Position numbers and translations under genes: made by a program. Below, in pieces: positions 8,297-19,165 of a stretch of DNA of 64,000 bases; positions within the stretch are counted from its first letter, which is position 1; every line of letters starts with the position of its first letter. Below the pieces are notes generated by a model. The model saw only the letters and a list, made by a program, of their open reading frames with translations, was not told the origin of the DNA and searched no databases. The stretch comes from Streptomyces minutiscleroticus (lineage in GTDB: Bacteria; Actinomycetota; Actinomycetes; Streptomycetales; Streptomycetaceae): positions 1 to 64,000 of the forward strand of contig NZ_BMVU01000046.1 in NCBI RefSeq assembly GCF_014650875.1. Reading direction: 5' to 3'.

Positions 8297-8368
8297 ATCA
8301 CCGGCCGGGCCGGGAATGAACCGCCCGGCCGGCCGGGAAGAAGACCGTCCGGCGGGCCGGGAATAGAT
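8297..8368. repeat. Three imperfect 24-bp tandem repeats
   Basis: Units at 8297-8320, 8321-8344 and 8345-8368 share a GC-rich core (CCGGCCGGGCCGGGAA-like) followed by a purine/AT tail (TGAA, GAAGA, TAGAT). They lie between nusA and ylxR. Each unit can fold on itself, so they may act on RNA level; this is inference. Confidence 0.65.
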
Positions 8369-8385
8369 CATGGCGTTCGTACGCT

Positions 8386-8438
8386 GTGATCATCACGGCA
8401 CGAGGGCGTGATCGCGACGGGTGACCGCTGCGATCACG
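8386..8438. promoter_or_regulatory. GTGATC-type inverted repeats before ylxR
   Basis: CGTGATCGC (8407-8415) and GCGATCACG (8430-8438) form a perfect 9-bp inverted repeat around a 14-bp centre. A further GTGATcATCAC palindrome is at 8386-8396. The arrangement resembles a transcription-factor operator or an RNA hairpin ahead of ylxR-infB. A TTGACG hexamer follows at 8444-8449. Confidence 0.45.
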
Positions 8439-8512
8439 TCAGTTTGACGCACGGCAAGTGTTCGATTCTTGCCCCAAAGGGGTGAGGTCGGCTGGGAGAG
8501 GTAGACTTAAGA

Positions 8513-8791
8513 GTGTCTGGCCGGACGCGAGCCCGCGCATGCCCTGAGCGAACCTGTGTGGGGTGCCGGGAGCGAGCGGCCAAGACCGATCTGCTGCGCA
8601 TCGTGGAGATCGAGGGCGCCTGTGCCCCCGACCCTCGCGGTACGCTGCCCGGCCGGGGTGCGTACGTACACCCCGCCCTGGCCTGTCTCGACCTGGCGGT
8701 CCGCCGCCGGGCGTTCCCGCGGGCGCTGCGCGTCCCGGGACCGCTCGACACGGAGGCGTTGCGCCACTGCGTCGGGCAGGCGACACCGTAA
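8513..8791 (+). CDS. ylxR: YlxR family RNA/nucleic-acid-binding protein (DUF448)
   Basis: 92 residues with the family signature RTCVGCRERAAKTDLLRIV (about 13-31) and GRGAYVHPALACLDLAVRRR (about 47-66). YlxR proteins are small basic nucleoid or RNA-associated factors encoded between nusA and infB. Starts at a GTG with GGGAGAGG upstream. Length is typical. Confidence 0.9.
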   Translation: MSGRTRARACPERTCVGCRERAAKTDLLRIVEIEGACAPDPRGTLPGRGAYVHPALACLDLAVRRRAFPRALRVPGPLDTEALRHCVGQATP

Positions 8792-8857
8792 GACGTGGCC
8801 GCACGGATCCCCGTGCGGCTCTGGTACCTCGCGAGTCGGAAGTAGGTCGAGATTGCG

Positions 8858-8900
8858 ATGAGCACTCGATGAGTACGCGATGAGTACGCCCATGAAGTAG
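8858..8900 (+). other. Three head-to-tail overlapping mini-ORFs in the infB leader
   Basis: ATGAGCACTCGATGA (8858-8872) encodes MSTR. Its stop overlaps the next start as ATGA, giving a second MSTR frame (8869-8883), which overlaps a third frame, MSTPMK (8880-8900). They arise from a tandem GATGAGTACGC repeat and end 38 bases before infB. A leader-peptide or ribosome-loading role is inference. Confidence 0.45.
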
Positions 8901-8938
8901 CGACGGTCCGGACGCAACCCGGACCTAAAAGGAGCGAA

Positions 8939-12025
<3,087 letters not shown>

Positions 12026-12053
12026 GCGGCAGCTTCTCGAATGTCGGTCCGGT

Positions 12054-12096
12054 CCGGGGCCGGTCGGCGGGAGTATTTTCCGTCGATCGGCCCCGG
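12054..12096 (+). terminator. Hairpin after infB
   Basis: CCGGGGCCG (12054-12062) pairs with CGGCCCCGG (12088-12096), extended inward to 13 bp with one G-U pair. The loop carries ATTTTCC. It may attenuate transcription between infB and DUF503. Confidence 0.4.
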
Positions 12097-12178
12097 CCGT
12101 TCGTTGTACGGTTCTGATGTCCCTGCCCATGTGGTGGCGGGGCCATCGATCCCGTACCGGCGGGTCATCCGGACACAC

Positions 12179-12472
12179 ATGTACGTGGGGACCCTGTCCT
12201 TCGATCTCCTGCTCGGCGACGTACGGTCGCTGAAGGAGAAGCGCTCCGTCGTCCGTCCGATCGTCGCCGAGCTCCAGCGCAAGTACGCGGTGAGCGCGGC
12301 GGAGGTGGGCGGCCAGGACCTCTACCGCAGGGCCGAGATCGGTCTGGCGGTGGTCTCGGGCGACGCGGGGCATCTGACGGACGTACTGGACCGGTGCGAG
12401 CGCATGGTCGCGGCCCGGCCCGAGGTGGAGCTGCTGTCGGTACGGCGGCGGCTGCACGGCGACGACGACTGA
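12179..12472 (+). CDS. DUF503 (YlxP-like) protein
   Basis: 97 residues matching the short DUF503 family: MYVGTLSFDLLLGDVRSLKEK at the start, then VAELQRKYAVSAAEVGGQDL and a C-terminal LLSVRRRLH. The family sits beside rbfA in many bacteria; its role in ribosome maturation is suspected, not proved. The ATG at 12179 gives the conserved N-terminus but has no clear ribosome binding site. The in-frame ATG at 12041 is rejected because it adds a non-conserved segment. Confidence 0.85.
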   Translation: MYVGTLSFDLLLGDVRSLKEKRSVVRPIVAELQRKYAVSAAEVGGQDLYRRAEIGLAVVSGDAGHLTDVLDRCERMVAARPEVELLSVRRRLHGDDD

Positions 12473-12530
12473 ACCGTGCACGTCGACACGACCGTGCACG
12501 CGGAAATGCAAGAAAGAGGGAGACGGACCA

Positions 12531-12983
12531 GTGGCCGACAACGCGCGGGCGAAGAGGCTGGCGGACCTCATCCGAGAGGTGGTGGCCCAGAAGCTGCAGC
12601 GCGGGATCAAGGACCCGCGGCTCGGTTCGCATGTGACCATCACGGACACCCGGGTCACCGGTGACCTGCGGGAGGCGACCGTCTTCTACACGGTGTACGG
12701 CGACGACGAGGAGCGGGCCGCGGCCGCCGCGGGCCTGGAGAGCGCCAAGGGCGTCCTGCGCTCCGAGGTGGGCCGGGCCGCGGGCGTGAAGTTCACGCCC
12801 ACCCTGACCTTCGTCGCGGACGCCCTGCCGGACACCGCCCGGACCATCGAGGACCTGCTCGACAAGGCGCGGGCCTCGGACGAGAAGGTGCGGGAGGCGT
12901 CCGCGGGCGCCGCGTACGCCGGCGAGGCGGACCCGTACCGCAAGCCGGGCAGCGAGGACGAGACGGACGACGCCGCCGAATGA
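12531..12983 (+). CDS. rbfA: Ribosome-binding factor A
   Basis: A 150-residue KH-like 30S maturation factor. The N-terminus ARAKRLADLIREVVAQKLQ, the DPRLGSHVTITDTRVTGDLREATVFYTVYG core and the LRSEVGRA...VKFTPTLTF segment are diagnostic. The C-terminal ~25 residues are an acidic tail. GTG start with GAGGGAG upstream. Its TGA overlaps the truB ATG (ATGA). Confidence 0.95.
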   Translation: MADNARAKRLADLIREVVAQKLQRGIKDPRLGSHVTITDTRVTGDLREATVFYTVYGDDEERAAAAAGLESAKGVLRSEVGRAAGVKFTPTLTFVADALPDTARTIEDLLDKARASDEKVREASAGAAYAGEADPYRKPGSEDETDDAAE

Positions 12984-13885
12984 CCCAGAAGCAGTCCACG
13001 CCCGACGGGCTCGTCGTCGTCGACAAGCCGTCGGGCTTCACCTCGCACGACGTGGTCGCCAAGATGCGCGGGATCGCCCGGACCCGCCGCGTCGGCCACG
13101 CCGGCACCCTCGACCCGATGGCGACCGGCGTGCTGGTCCTCGGCGTCGAGAAGGCGACCAAGCTCCTCGGGCACCTGGCGCTCACCGAGAAGGAGTACCT
13201 GGGCACGATCCGGCTCGGGCAGAACACCCTGACGGACGACGCCGAGGGCGAGATCACCTCATCGGCGGACGCCTCGGGGGTGACGCGCGAGGCGGTCGAC
13301 GCCGGGGTGGCCCGGCTCACCGGCGACCTCATGCAGGTGCCGTCCAAGGTCAGCGCCATCAAGATCGACGGCGTGCGCTCGTACAAGCGGGCCCGGGAGG
13401 GCGAGGACTTCGAGATCCCGGCGCGGCCGGTCACGGTCTCCTCGTTCGCCGTGTACGACGTGCGGGAGGCGGTCGCCGAGGACGGCACGCCCGTGCTCGA
13501 CCTGGTCGTCTCCGTGGTGTGCTCCTCGGGCACCTACATCCGGGCGCTCGCCCGCGACCTGGGCGCCGACCTGGGCGTCGGCGGCCACCTCACGGCGCTG
13601 CGCCGCACCCGGGTGGGCCCGTACAAGCTGGACTCCGCGCGCACGCTGGAGCGGCTCCAGGAGGAGCTGACGGTCATGCCGGTCGCGGAGGCGGCCGCCG
13701 CCGCGTTCCCGCGCTGGGACGTGGACGCCAAGCGCGCGCGGCTGCTGACGAACGGCGTGCGGCTCGACATGCCCGACGAGTACGCGGGCAAGGGGCCCGT
13801 CGCCGTCTTCGACCCCGAGGGCCGCTTCGTGGTCCTGGTGGAGGAGCAGAAGGGGCGGGCCAAGAGCCTGGCCGTGTTCGGCTGA
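12980..13885 (+). CDS. truB: tRNA pseudouridine-55 synthase TruB
   Basis: A 301-residue enzyme converting U55 to pseudouridine in the tRNA T-arm. GLVVVDKPSGFTSHDVV (about 10-26) and GHAGTLDPMATGVLVLGV (about 39-56), containing the catalytic aspartate, are present. KVSAIKIDGVRSYKRAREGE and the CSSGTYIRALARDLG thumb follow. The C-terminal region is the actinobacterial PUA-like type. Translationally coupled to rbfA; ends the rimP operon at a strong hairpin. Confidence 0.96.
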   Translation: MTQKQSTPDGLVVVDKPSGFTSHDVVAKMRGIARTRRVGHAGTLDPMATGVLVLGVEKATKLLGHLALTEKEYLGTIRLGQNTLTDDAEGEITSSADASGVTREAVDAGVARLTGDLMQVPSKVSAIKIDGVRSYKRAREGEDFEIPARPVTVSSFAVYDVREAVAEDGTPVLDLVVSVVCSSGTYIRALARDLGADLGVGGHLTALRRTRVGPYKLDSARTLERLQEELTVMPVAEAAAAAFPRWDVDAKRARLLTNGVRLDMPDEYAGKGPVAVFDPEGRFVVLVEEQKGRAKSLAVFG

Positions 13886-13894
13886 GGCCGGTGT

Positions 13895-13937
13895 CCGTGG
13901 AGCGGCGTACACGAGGTTCCTGTACGCCGCTCCACGG
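13895..13937. terminator. 16-bp perfect hairpin after truB
   Basis: CCGTGGAGCGGCGTAC (13895-13910) and its exact complement (13922-13937) flank an 11-base loop, 9 bases after the truB stop. Followed by TCCCCCC rather than a T-tract. Confidence 0.75.
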
Positions 13938-14123
13938 TCCCCCCTCGATTCCCCCACCCAGAGTTGTATCCATCCCCTTGCGTTCATTCACCCTTTCGGC
14001 CGGGCGCGCGGAGGGGACCGAGGGAGCGGAAGGGGGCTCGTTCGGCCCGCGATCTGTCCCGGCGATCACCGCACGCCTACCGTCGACAGCGCACGACCAG
14101 TGCGTACGGCGGGAGGTGCGAGC

Positions 14124-17100
14124 ATGGCGGGACGGGGCCCGCGGACCGGCGACGGCCGTCGCACGGCGCAGGAGGCACGCGCAGCGCGGGGGGCGTACGA
14201 AGCACGGAGCGCGCACGCGCCGCGCGGAGGACGGCCGCACGCACCGGACGGGACCGAAGCGACCGGTGCGGCTGGCGCGGCCAGCGGGACCGGTGCGGCC
14301 GGGGAGCCCGGCGTGTCCTTCGGGACCTCCGGGGCCGGGACGGCCCCCTGGACCGGAGCCGTCGACGACGTGTCCCTCGTCCGGATCTGCGACCTGGCGG
14401 GACGGCCGCGCGGCCTCGGGTTCGCCGCCGACCGCCTCGGCACGGTCGTCACCGGCCACGAGACGGTCGACGGGCTCGCCCGGCTGGTGCTGCACGCCGG
14501 CGACCGCACCCGCGTGATCTCGGCGGACGAGGTCACCGCCCTGCCCGGCGCCGGGCTCGCCCTGATCCGCGCCCGCGGCCTGGGGCTGGTCCCGCTCCCC
14601 GTCACCGTGCGGGCCCGCGTCGACGCCGGGGCCCACGTGCGGATCGCCGCGGGCGGCTGGCGCGCGGCCCGGGTGCTCGGCACGGGCCCCGCCACGTACA
14701 CGGCGACCGACCGCTTCCACACCCTGGACGCCGTGCTGGAACTGGCCGTCGGCACGGCCGGCAGCGACGCGCTGCGGCTCGGCGGGGGAGCGGCGGGCGG
14801 ACCGGTGGTCGACGCCGCCACCGGCGCGGTCGTGGCCGTCCTCGGCACGGCGCTGCGGGCGGACCACCCGGCGGCGGGCCGCGCCGTCCTCCTGCGGGCC
14901 GCCGCCGCGCCCGGCGGACCGCTCGCCGCGCTGCTGGCGCGCAACGCGGCGACGGTGCCCGCGTACGGCGACGACCTCAACCTCGCCGCGGTCATGGAGC
15001 TCACGCACGCGTCCCGGGCGGCGGACGGCCCGCGGGGCGCCCGCGCGGCCGGCGCCGTTCCGGGGCGGACGGCGGACGGCGGCGCGTACACCCCGGCCGA
15101 GCCCGTCGAGCGCGCCGCCGTGGTGCGGGAGTTCGCGGCCTTCGCCGCCGGGTCCGCCGTGGTGCTCGGCCTCGTCGGCGCCCCGGGCAGCGGCCGTACG
15201 ACCGAGCTCGCGGCCCTGGCCGAGCGCCGCGCCCGCGCACCGGAGCCCGCGCCCGTCCTGTGGCTGCGCGGCGCGGACCTGCGCGGCGACGACCTCTGCG
15301 TGGCGGACGCGGCGCGCCGTGCCCTGGAGCGCGCCGGACGGATCGTTTCCGCCGCACCGGACGGAAGGAACGCGGCGGACACGGGCGGCGCACCGCGTGC
15401 GGCGTACGCGGTGGACGGCCGGGGGGACGCGGTGCCGGAGCCGTTCTCGGCGGACCTGCTGCCGCCCGCCGGGTACGACGGCGCCCTGGGCGACCTCGGG
15501 CCCGACGGCCCGGCCCGGGTCGCGCACGCCGCCGGACGCCCGCTGCTCCTGCTGCTCGACGACCCCGAGGAGATGCCGTCCGCCCTCGCGCGGCGCCTGC
15601 ACGGGTGGACCGCCGCCACCGCCGACTGGCTGCGCGCGTGCGGAGCCCGCCTGGTGGTGGCGTGCCGCCCCGAGTTCTGGGAGCAGGCGGGCGCCGGGTT
15701 CCCGCCGGAGACCCTGCACGAACCGGTCACGGACGGCGCCCGCCCGCCCGCCGGCACCCGGCCGCCCGCGTGCGTACGGCTGGGGGACCTGGAGGCGGAC
15801 GAGGCGCGGGCGGCGCGGGCGCGGCACGGCGTCCCCGAGGGCGTCCTGGGCGGGGCCGACGCCCGGCACCCGCTCACGCTGCGGCTGCTGGCCGAGGTGC
15901 GGGCCGCGGCGCCGGACGCGGCGGACGGCCGGCCGGGCCGCGACGAGGTCCTCTCCGCCCACCTGGACCTGGCGTGCCTGCGCGTCGCCGAGCGGCTCGC
16001 CGCCGCGCACGGGCTGCGCGGCACGGCCGTCCGCCGCCTCGCCGCCCGGGTCGCCGGGCGGGTCCACGAGGCCGCCCGCCGCTGTCTCGGCCCCGGCCAG
16101 GGGAGGCTGGACCACGCGGCCTTCGACGAGGTCTTCCCCTGGGGGTCCGTCCGCGGGCGCCGGTTCGGCGGGGTCGGCGGATGGGCACCCGCCGTCCTCG
16201 CCGAGGGCCTGCTGGTCCCCTCGGGCGGCGGCTACCGCTTCGCCCACGAGGAGCTCGCCGACTGGCTCCAGGGCGTCCACCTCGACCTGGACGAGGCGCT
16301 GAGCGCGCTGGTCCACCGCCGCCGCGACCGGCCCGCGGCCCGGACGGCGCCCGTGCCCCGGCACCGCATCGGCCCCGTCGTCCAGGCGCTGCTGTACCTC
16401 GGCCGGCAGCGCGGCAGCGCCGAACTCGCCCGCCGACTGGAGGAGTTGCTGCACACCCTGGACCGCATGGACCGGCCGGACGCCCCGGCGGGACCCGGCC
16501 GCGGGGAGGCGCGGGACCGGCCGGACCGGGCCGCGGACGACCCGGCCTGGTGGGCGGCCCGGCTGCTCGCGGACGTGCTGTCGGCCGTGCCCGACGCGAC
16601 GCCGTACGTCCCGCTGCTGCGGCTGCTCGCCCGGGCCGTCGTGGACTGGCGGCGCCTGGGCCGGGCGGTGCCGGAGGAGTTCGGTCCCGCCTTCTGGGAC
16701 GCGCTGCCGGTGTCGCGCACCGAGCGGCTCGACCTGCTGCGGCGGCTCGTCGTGGCCGACGGCGCGCCCGGCGACGGCCGGCCCCGCCACCTGGACGCCG
16801 TGTCCCGGCTGCTGTCCGCCGCCCCGGCCGCCGTCCAGCCGCTGCTGACCCGCTGGTTCGACGACGAGCGCCCGCTGCCCGGCGCCCCCGGCGTCACCGT
16901 CGCCGCGGCCGCCCAGGTCCTGCTGCACACCCACCGGCGGCAGGCGCCGGACGACCTCACCGAGGCCCTGGTGGCCTGCGCGCACCCGCGCGGCGACGCC
17001 CTGCTCACCGTCCTGTGCGAGGAGGAGCCCGCCGCGGTCTGCCGGGCCGTGGACCGCTGGGCCCAGGACGAGCGGCCCGCCCGGCGCGCGGCGGCCGTGA

Positions 17101-17987
17101 CGTACGCGCTGCGCGCCGCGCCGCACCTGCGCACCGACGCCGACCGCGAACTGCTGCGGTACGCCGCGCTCGCCCTGCTGGCCCGCCCCGGCGACGACGC
17201 CCTGCACGGCGGCGCGCTCGCCCTCCTCGTCCGCGACGGGCGCACCCGCGCCCGCTATCTGCCGCGCGCCCTGGAGCGGTTCACGGCCGGCGACCCGCAC
17301 CTGCCCGCGAGCGCGCTCGCCGTCGCCCTCACCACCGACCCCGAACCGGTGCTCGCGGCCTTCCGCATCCGGCTGCGCGGACCGGACGCGGGCGAGGTCC
17401 TGCGCACCCTCGCCGACGTCACCACGCCCGCCCTGGTCCCCCGCGTGGCCGCGCTCGTGCGCGACGCGGTGGAGCCGGGCCCCGCGACGGCCGCGCACGT
17501 CGCCACGTACGTCGACCGGCGCCTGGAGCGCGGGCCCGCCGCGCGCGCCGTCCTCCTGCCGCTGGTCACGCACCTCCTGGACGACGGGTCCGTCCCGGTG
17601 CGCACGGCCCTCGCCGGCGTTCTCGCCACCCCCGGCACGGACGTCTCCCGCTCCCTGCGCCGCGAACTGCTGGACCTGCTGCTGGCGCGGGAGGACGACC
17701 CGGCCGTCCTGGAGGAGGTGCTGCGCGCCGCGGCCGACGGCGGTGCCGGCCACGGCGAGGAGCGCACCCGCGCGCTGGTGCACCGCGCCGGCTCGCTGCT
17801 CGCGCGCACCCCGGACGGCGCCGCCCGCTGCGACCGCGTCCTCGTCGGCCTCGGCCACCGGGTCCCCGGCTTCGCCGGCCGTCTCGTCCGCTGGCTCGAC
17901 GAGGCGCCCGGGGAGTGGTCGCCGGTGGCCGGACCGGGCACGCGGCGCGCCCTGGAGTCCCTCGCGGGGGCCGGTGTCCCGGCCTGA
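14124..17987 (+). CDS. Trypsin-fold pseudoprotease / P-loop NTPase / HEAT-like repeat protein
   Basis: 1287 residues in three parts. After a disordered Arg/Gly/Ala-rich head (1-~85) comes a trypsin-like fold: GTVVTGHETVDG carries a histidine (H112). The usual DLALL strand reads GLALI (G144), and the nucleophile motif GxSGGP reads GAAGGP (A224), so Asp and Ser are missing. A STAND/AAA-like NTPase follows with Walker A GAPGSGRTT (352-360) and Walker B LLLLLDDPEE (D479-D480). From about 700 to the end are leucine/alanine-rich helical repeats, probably HEAT-like. ATG 14124 has GGGAGG 8 bases upstream; GTG 14100 is less likely. Exact function unknown; a signal-transducing or conflict-system NTPase is inferred. 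Confidence 0.7.
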   Translation: MAGRGPRTGDGRRTAQEARAARGAYEARSAHAPRGGRPHAPDGTEATGAAGAASGTGAAGEPGVSFGTSGAGTAPWTGAVDDVSLVRICDLAGRPRGLGFAADRLGTVVTGHETVDGLARLVLHAGDRTRVISADEVTALPGAGLALIRARGLGLVPLPVTVRARVDAGAHVRIAAGGWRAARVLGTGPATYTATDRFHTLDAVLELAVGTAGSDALRLGGGAAGGPVVDAATGAVVAVLGTALRADHPAAGRAVLLRAAAAPGGPLAALLARNAATVPAYGDDLNLAAVMELTHASRAADGPRGARAAGAVPGRTADGGAYTPAEPVERAAVVREFAAFAAGSAVVLGLVGAPGSGRTTELAALAERRARAPEPAPVLWLRGADLRGDDLCVADAARRALERAGRIVSAAPDGRNAADTGGAPRAAYAVDGRGDAVPEPFSADLLPPAGYDGALGDLGPDGPARVAHAAGRPLLLLLDDPEEMPSALARRLHGWTAATADWLRACGARLVVACRPEFWEQAGAGFPPETLHEPVTDGARPPAGTRPPACVRLGDLEADEARAARARHGVPEGVLGGADARHPLTLRLLAEVRAAAPDAADGRPGRDEVLSAHLDLACLRVAERLAAAHGLRGTAVRRLAARVAGRVHEAARRCLGPGQGRLDHAAFDEVFPWGSVRGRRFGGVGGWAPAVLAEGLLVPSGGGYRFAHEELADWLQGVHLDLDEALSALVHRRRDRPAARTAPVPRHRIGPVVQALLYLGRQRGSAELARRLEELLHTLDRMDRPDAPAGPGRGEARDRPDRAADDPAWWAARLLADVLSAVPDATPYVPLLRLLARAVVDWRRLGRAVPEEFGPAFWDALPVSRTERLDLLRRLVVADGAPGDGRPRHLDAVSRLLSAAPAAVQPLLTRWFDDERPLPGAPGVTVAAAAQVLLHTHRRQAPDDLTEALVACAHPRGDALLTVLCEEEPAAVCRAVDRWAQDERPARRAAAVTYALRAAPHLRTDADRELLRYAALALLARPGDDALHGGALALLVRDGRTRARYLPRALERFTAGDPHLPASALAVALTTDPEPVLAAFRIRLRGPDAGEVLRTLADVTTPALVPRVAALVRDAVEPGPATAAHVATYVDRRLERGPAARAVLLPLVTHLLDDGSVPVRTALAGVLATPGTDVSRSLRRELLDLLLAREDDPAVLEEVLRAAADGGAGHGEERTRALVHRAGSLLARTPDGAARCDRVLVGLGHRVPGFAGRLVRWLDEAPGEWSPVAGPGTRRALESLAGAGVPA

Positions 17988-18064
17988 CCGGCGGACACGT
18001 CCGCGGGCCCACCGGCCGCGGTACCCATGCCGATGCGGGACGGCGGCACCCGGCATGGCACCCT

Positions 18065-18070
18065 TAGACC
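18065..18070 (+). promoter_or_regulatory. Possible ribF promoter -10
   Basis: TAGACC, within CTTAGACCT, 47 bases before the ribF GTG. No clear -35. No FMN riboswitch is visible in the leader. Confidence 0.35.
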
Positions 18071-18116
18071 TGCGTATCAGGCAGTCAGGACACGGGTTCG
18101 ACGAGGAGCGGTCACA

Positions 18117-19079
18117 GTGCAGCGCTGGCGAGGCTTGGAGGACATCCCCCAGGACTGGGGGCGCAGCGTCGTCACCATCGGGTCCTACGACGGGGTCCAC
18201 CGCGGACACCAGCTGATCATCCGGCACGCCGTGGAACGCGCCCGCGAGCTGGGCCTGCCCTGCGTCGTCGTCACCTTCGACCCGCACCCCAGCGAGGTCG
18301 TGCGCCCCGGCAGCCACCCGCCGCTGCTCGCGCCGCACCACCGGCGCGCGGAGCTGATGGCCGGACTCGGCGTCGACGCGGTGCTGGTCCTGCCCTTCAC
18401 CAAGGAGTTCTCCAAGCTCTCGCCCGCCGACTTCGTGGTGAAGGTCCTGGTGGACAAGCTCCACGCCCGGCTCGTCGTCGAGGGCCCCAACTTCCGCTTC
18501 GGCCACAGGGCCGCGGGCAACGTCGGCTTCCTCGCCGAGCAGGGCGGGACGTACGACTTCGAGGTCGACGTGGTCGACCTGTACGAGAGCGGCGAGGCCG
18601 GGGGCGGCGAGCCGTTCTCCTCCACGCTGACCCGGCGGCTGGTCGCCGAGGGCGACGTCGCGGGCGCCCGGGAGATCCTGGGCCGTCCGCACCGCGTCGA
18701 GGGAATCGTCGTGCGCGGCGCCCAGCGCGGCCGCGAACTGGGCTACCCGACGGCCAACGTCGAGACGCTCCCGCACACCGCGGTCCCCGCCGACGGCGTC
18801 TACGCGGGCCTGCTGCACGCGCAGGGCGAGACGATGCCGGCCGCGATCTCGGTCGGCACGAACCCGCAGTTCGACGGCGTCGAGCGGACCGTCGAGGCGT
18901 ACGCCATCGACCGCGTCGGTCTCGACCTGTACGGCCTGCACGTCGCCGTCGACTTCCTCGCCTTCGTGCGCGGCCAGGCCAGGTTCGACTCGGTCGAGGC
19001 GCTGCTGGAGGCGATGGCCGAGGACGTGAAGCGGTGCCGGGAGATCCTCGCGGGGGACGCGGGCGACGCAGGGGAGTAG
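18117..19079 (+). CDS. ribF: Bifunctional riboflavin kinase/FAD synthetase
   Basis: 320 residues. The N-terminal adenylyltransferase domain has TIGSYDGVHRGHQ (about 21-33), FDPHPSEV and GPNFRFGHRAAGN. The C-terminal flavokinase domain has VVRGAQRGRELGYPTANV, the PADGVYAG strand and the F-D-G-V-E-R-T-VEAY region. Together they make FMN and FAD from riboflavin. GTG start with GAGGAG upstream gives the usual MQRWRGLEDIP opening. ribF directly after truB is standard; here the large NTPase gene intervenes. Confidence 0.95.
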   Translation: MQRWRGLEDIPQDWGRSVVTIGSYDGVHRGHQLIIRHAVERARELGLPCVVVTFDPHPSEVVRPGSHPPLLAPHHRRAELMAGLGVDAVLVLPFTKEFSKLSPADFVVKVLVDKLHARLVVEGPNFRFGHRAAGNVGFLAEQGGTYDFEVDVVDLYESGEAGGGEPFSSTLTRRLVAEGDVAGAREILGRPHRVEGIVVRGAQRGRELGYPTANVETLPHTAVPADGVYAGLLHAQGETMPAAISVGTNPQFDGVERTVEAYAIDRVGLDLYGLHVAVDFLAFVRGQARFDSVEALLEAMAEDVKRCREILAGDAGDAGE

Positions 19080-19086
19080 CGCCGGA

Positions 19087-19114
19087 GCGGGTGGCGCGGC
19101 GTGCCGCCACCCGC
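19087..19114. terminator. Hairpin between convergent ribF and ABC transporter genes
   Basis: GCGGGTGGCG (19087-19096) pairs with CGCCACCCGC (19105-19114) across an 8-base loop, 7 bases after the ribF stop. It can serve both strands. Confidence 0.6.
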
Positions 19115-19165
19115 CCGCTCCTGCCGCTCGTGCCGGCCCTGTCGCCCCGGTCGACGGCGGCCGCC

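Noticed and set aside
14400..14850. Active serine protease
   Set aside because: Only the histidine of the triad is found; Ser is Ala and Asp is Gly at the expected positions.
13964..18067. A second long plus-strand frame over the pseudoprotease-NTPase gene
   Set aside because: Arg/Pro-rich with no motifs; it is the +1 shadow of the real frame, which has a ribosome binding site and Walker motifs.
18061..18116. FMN riboswitch before ribF
   Set aside because: The leader is too short and lacks the conserved FMN aptamer elements.
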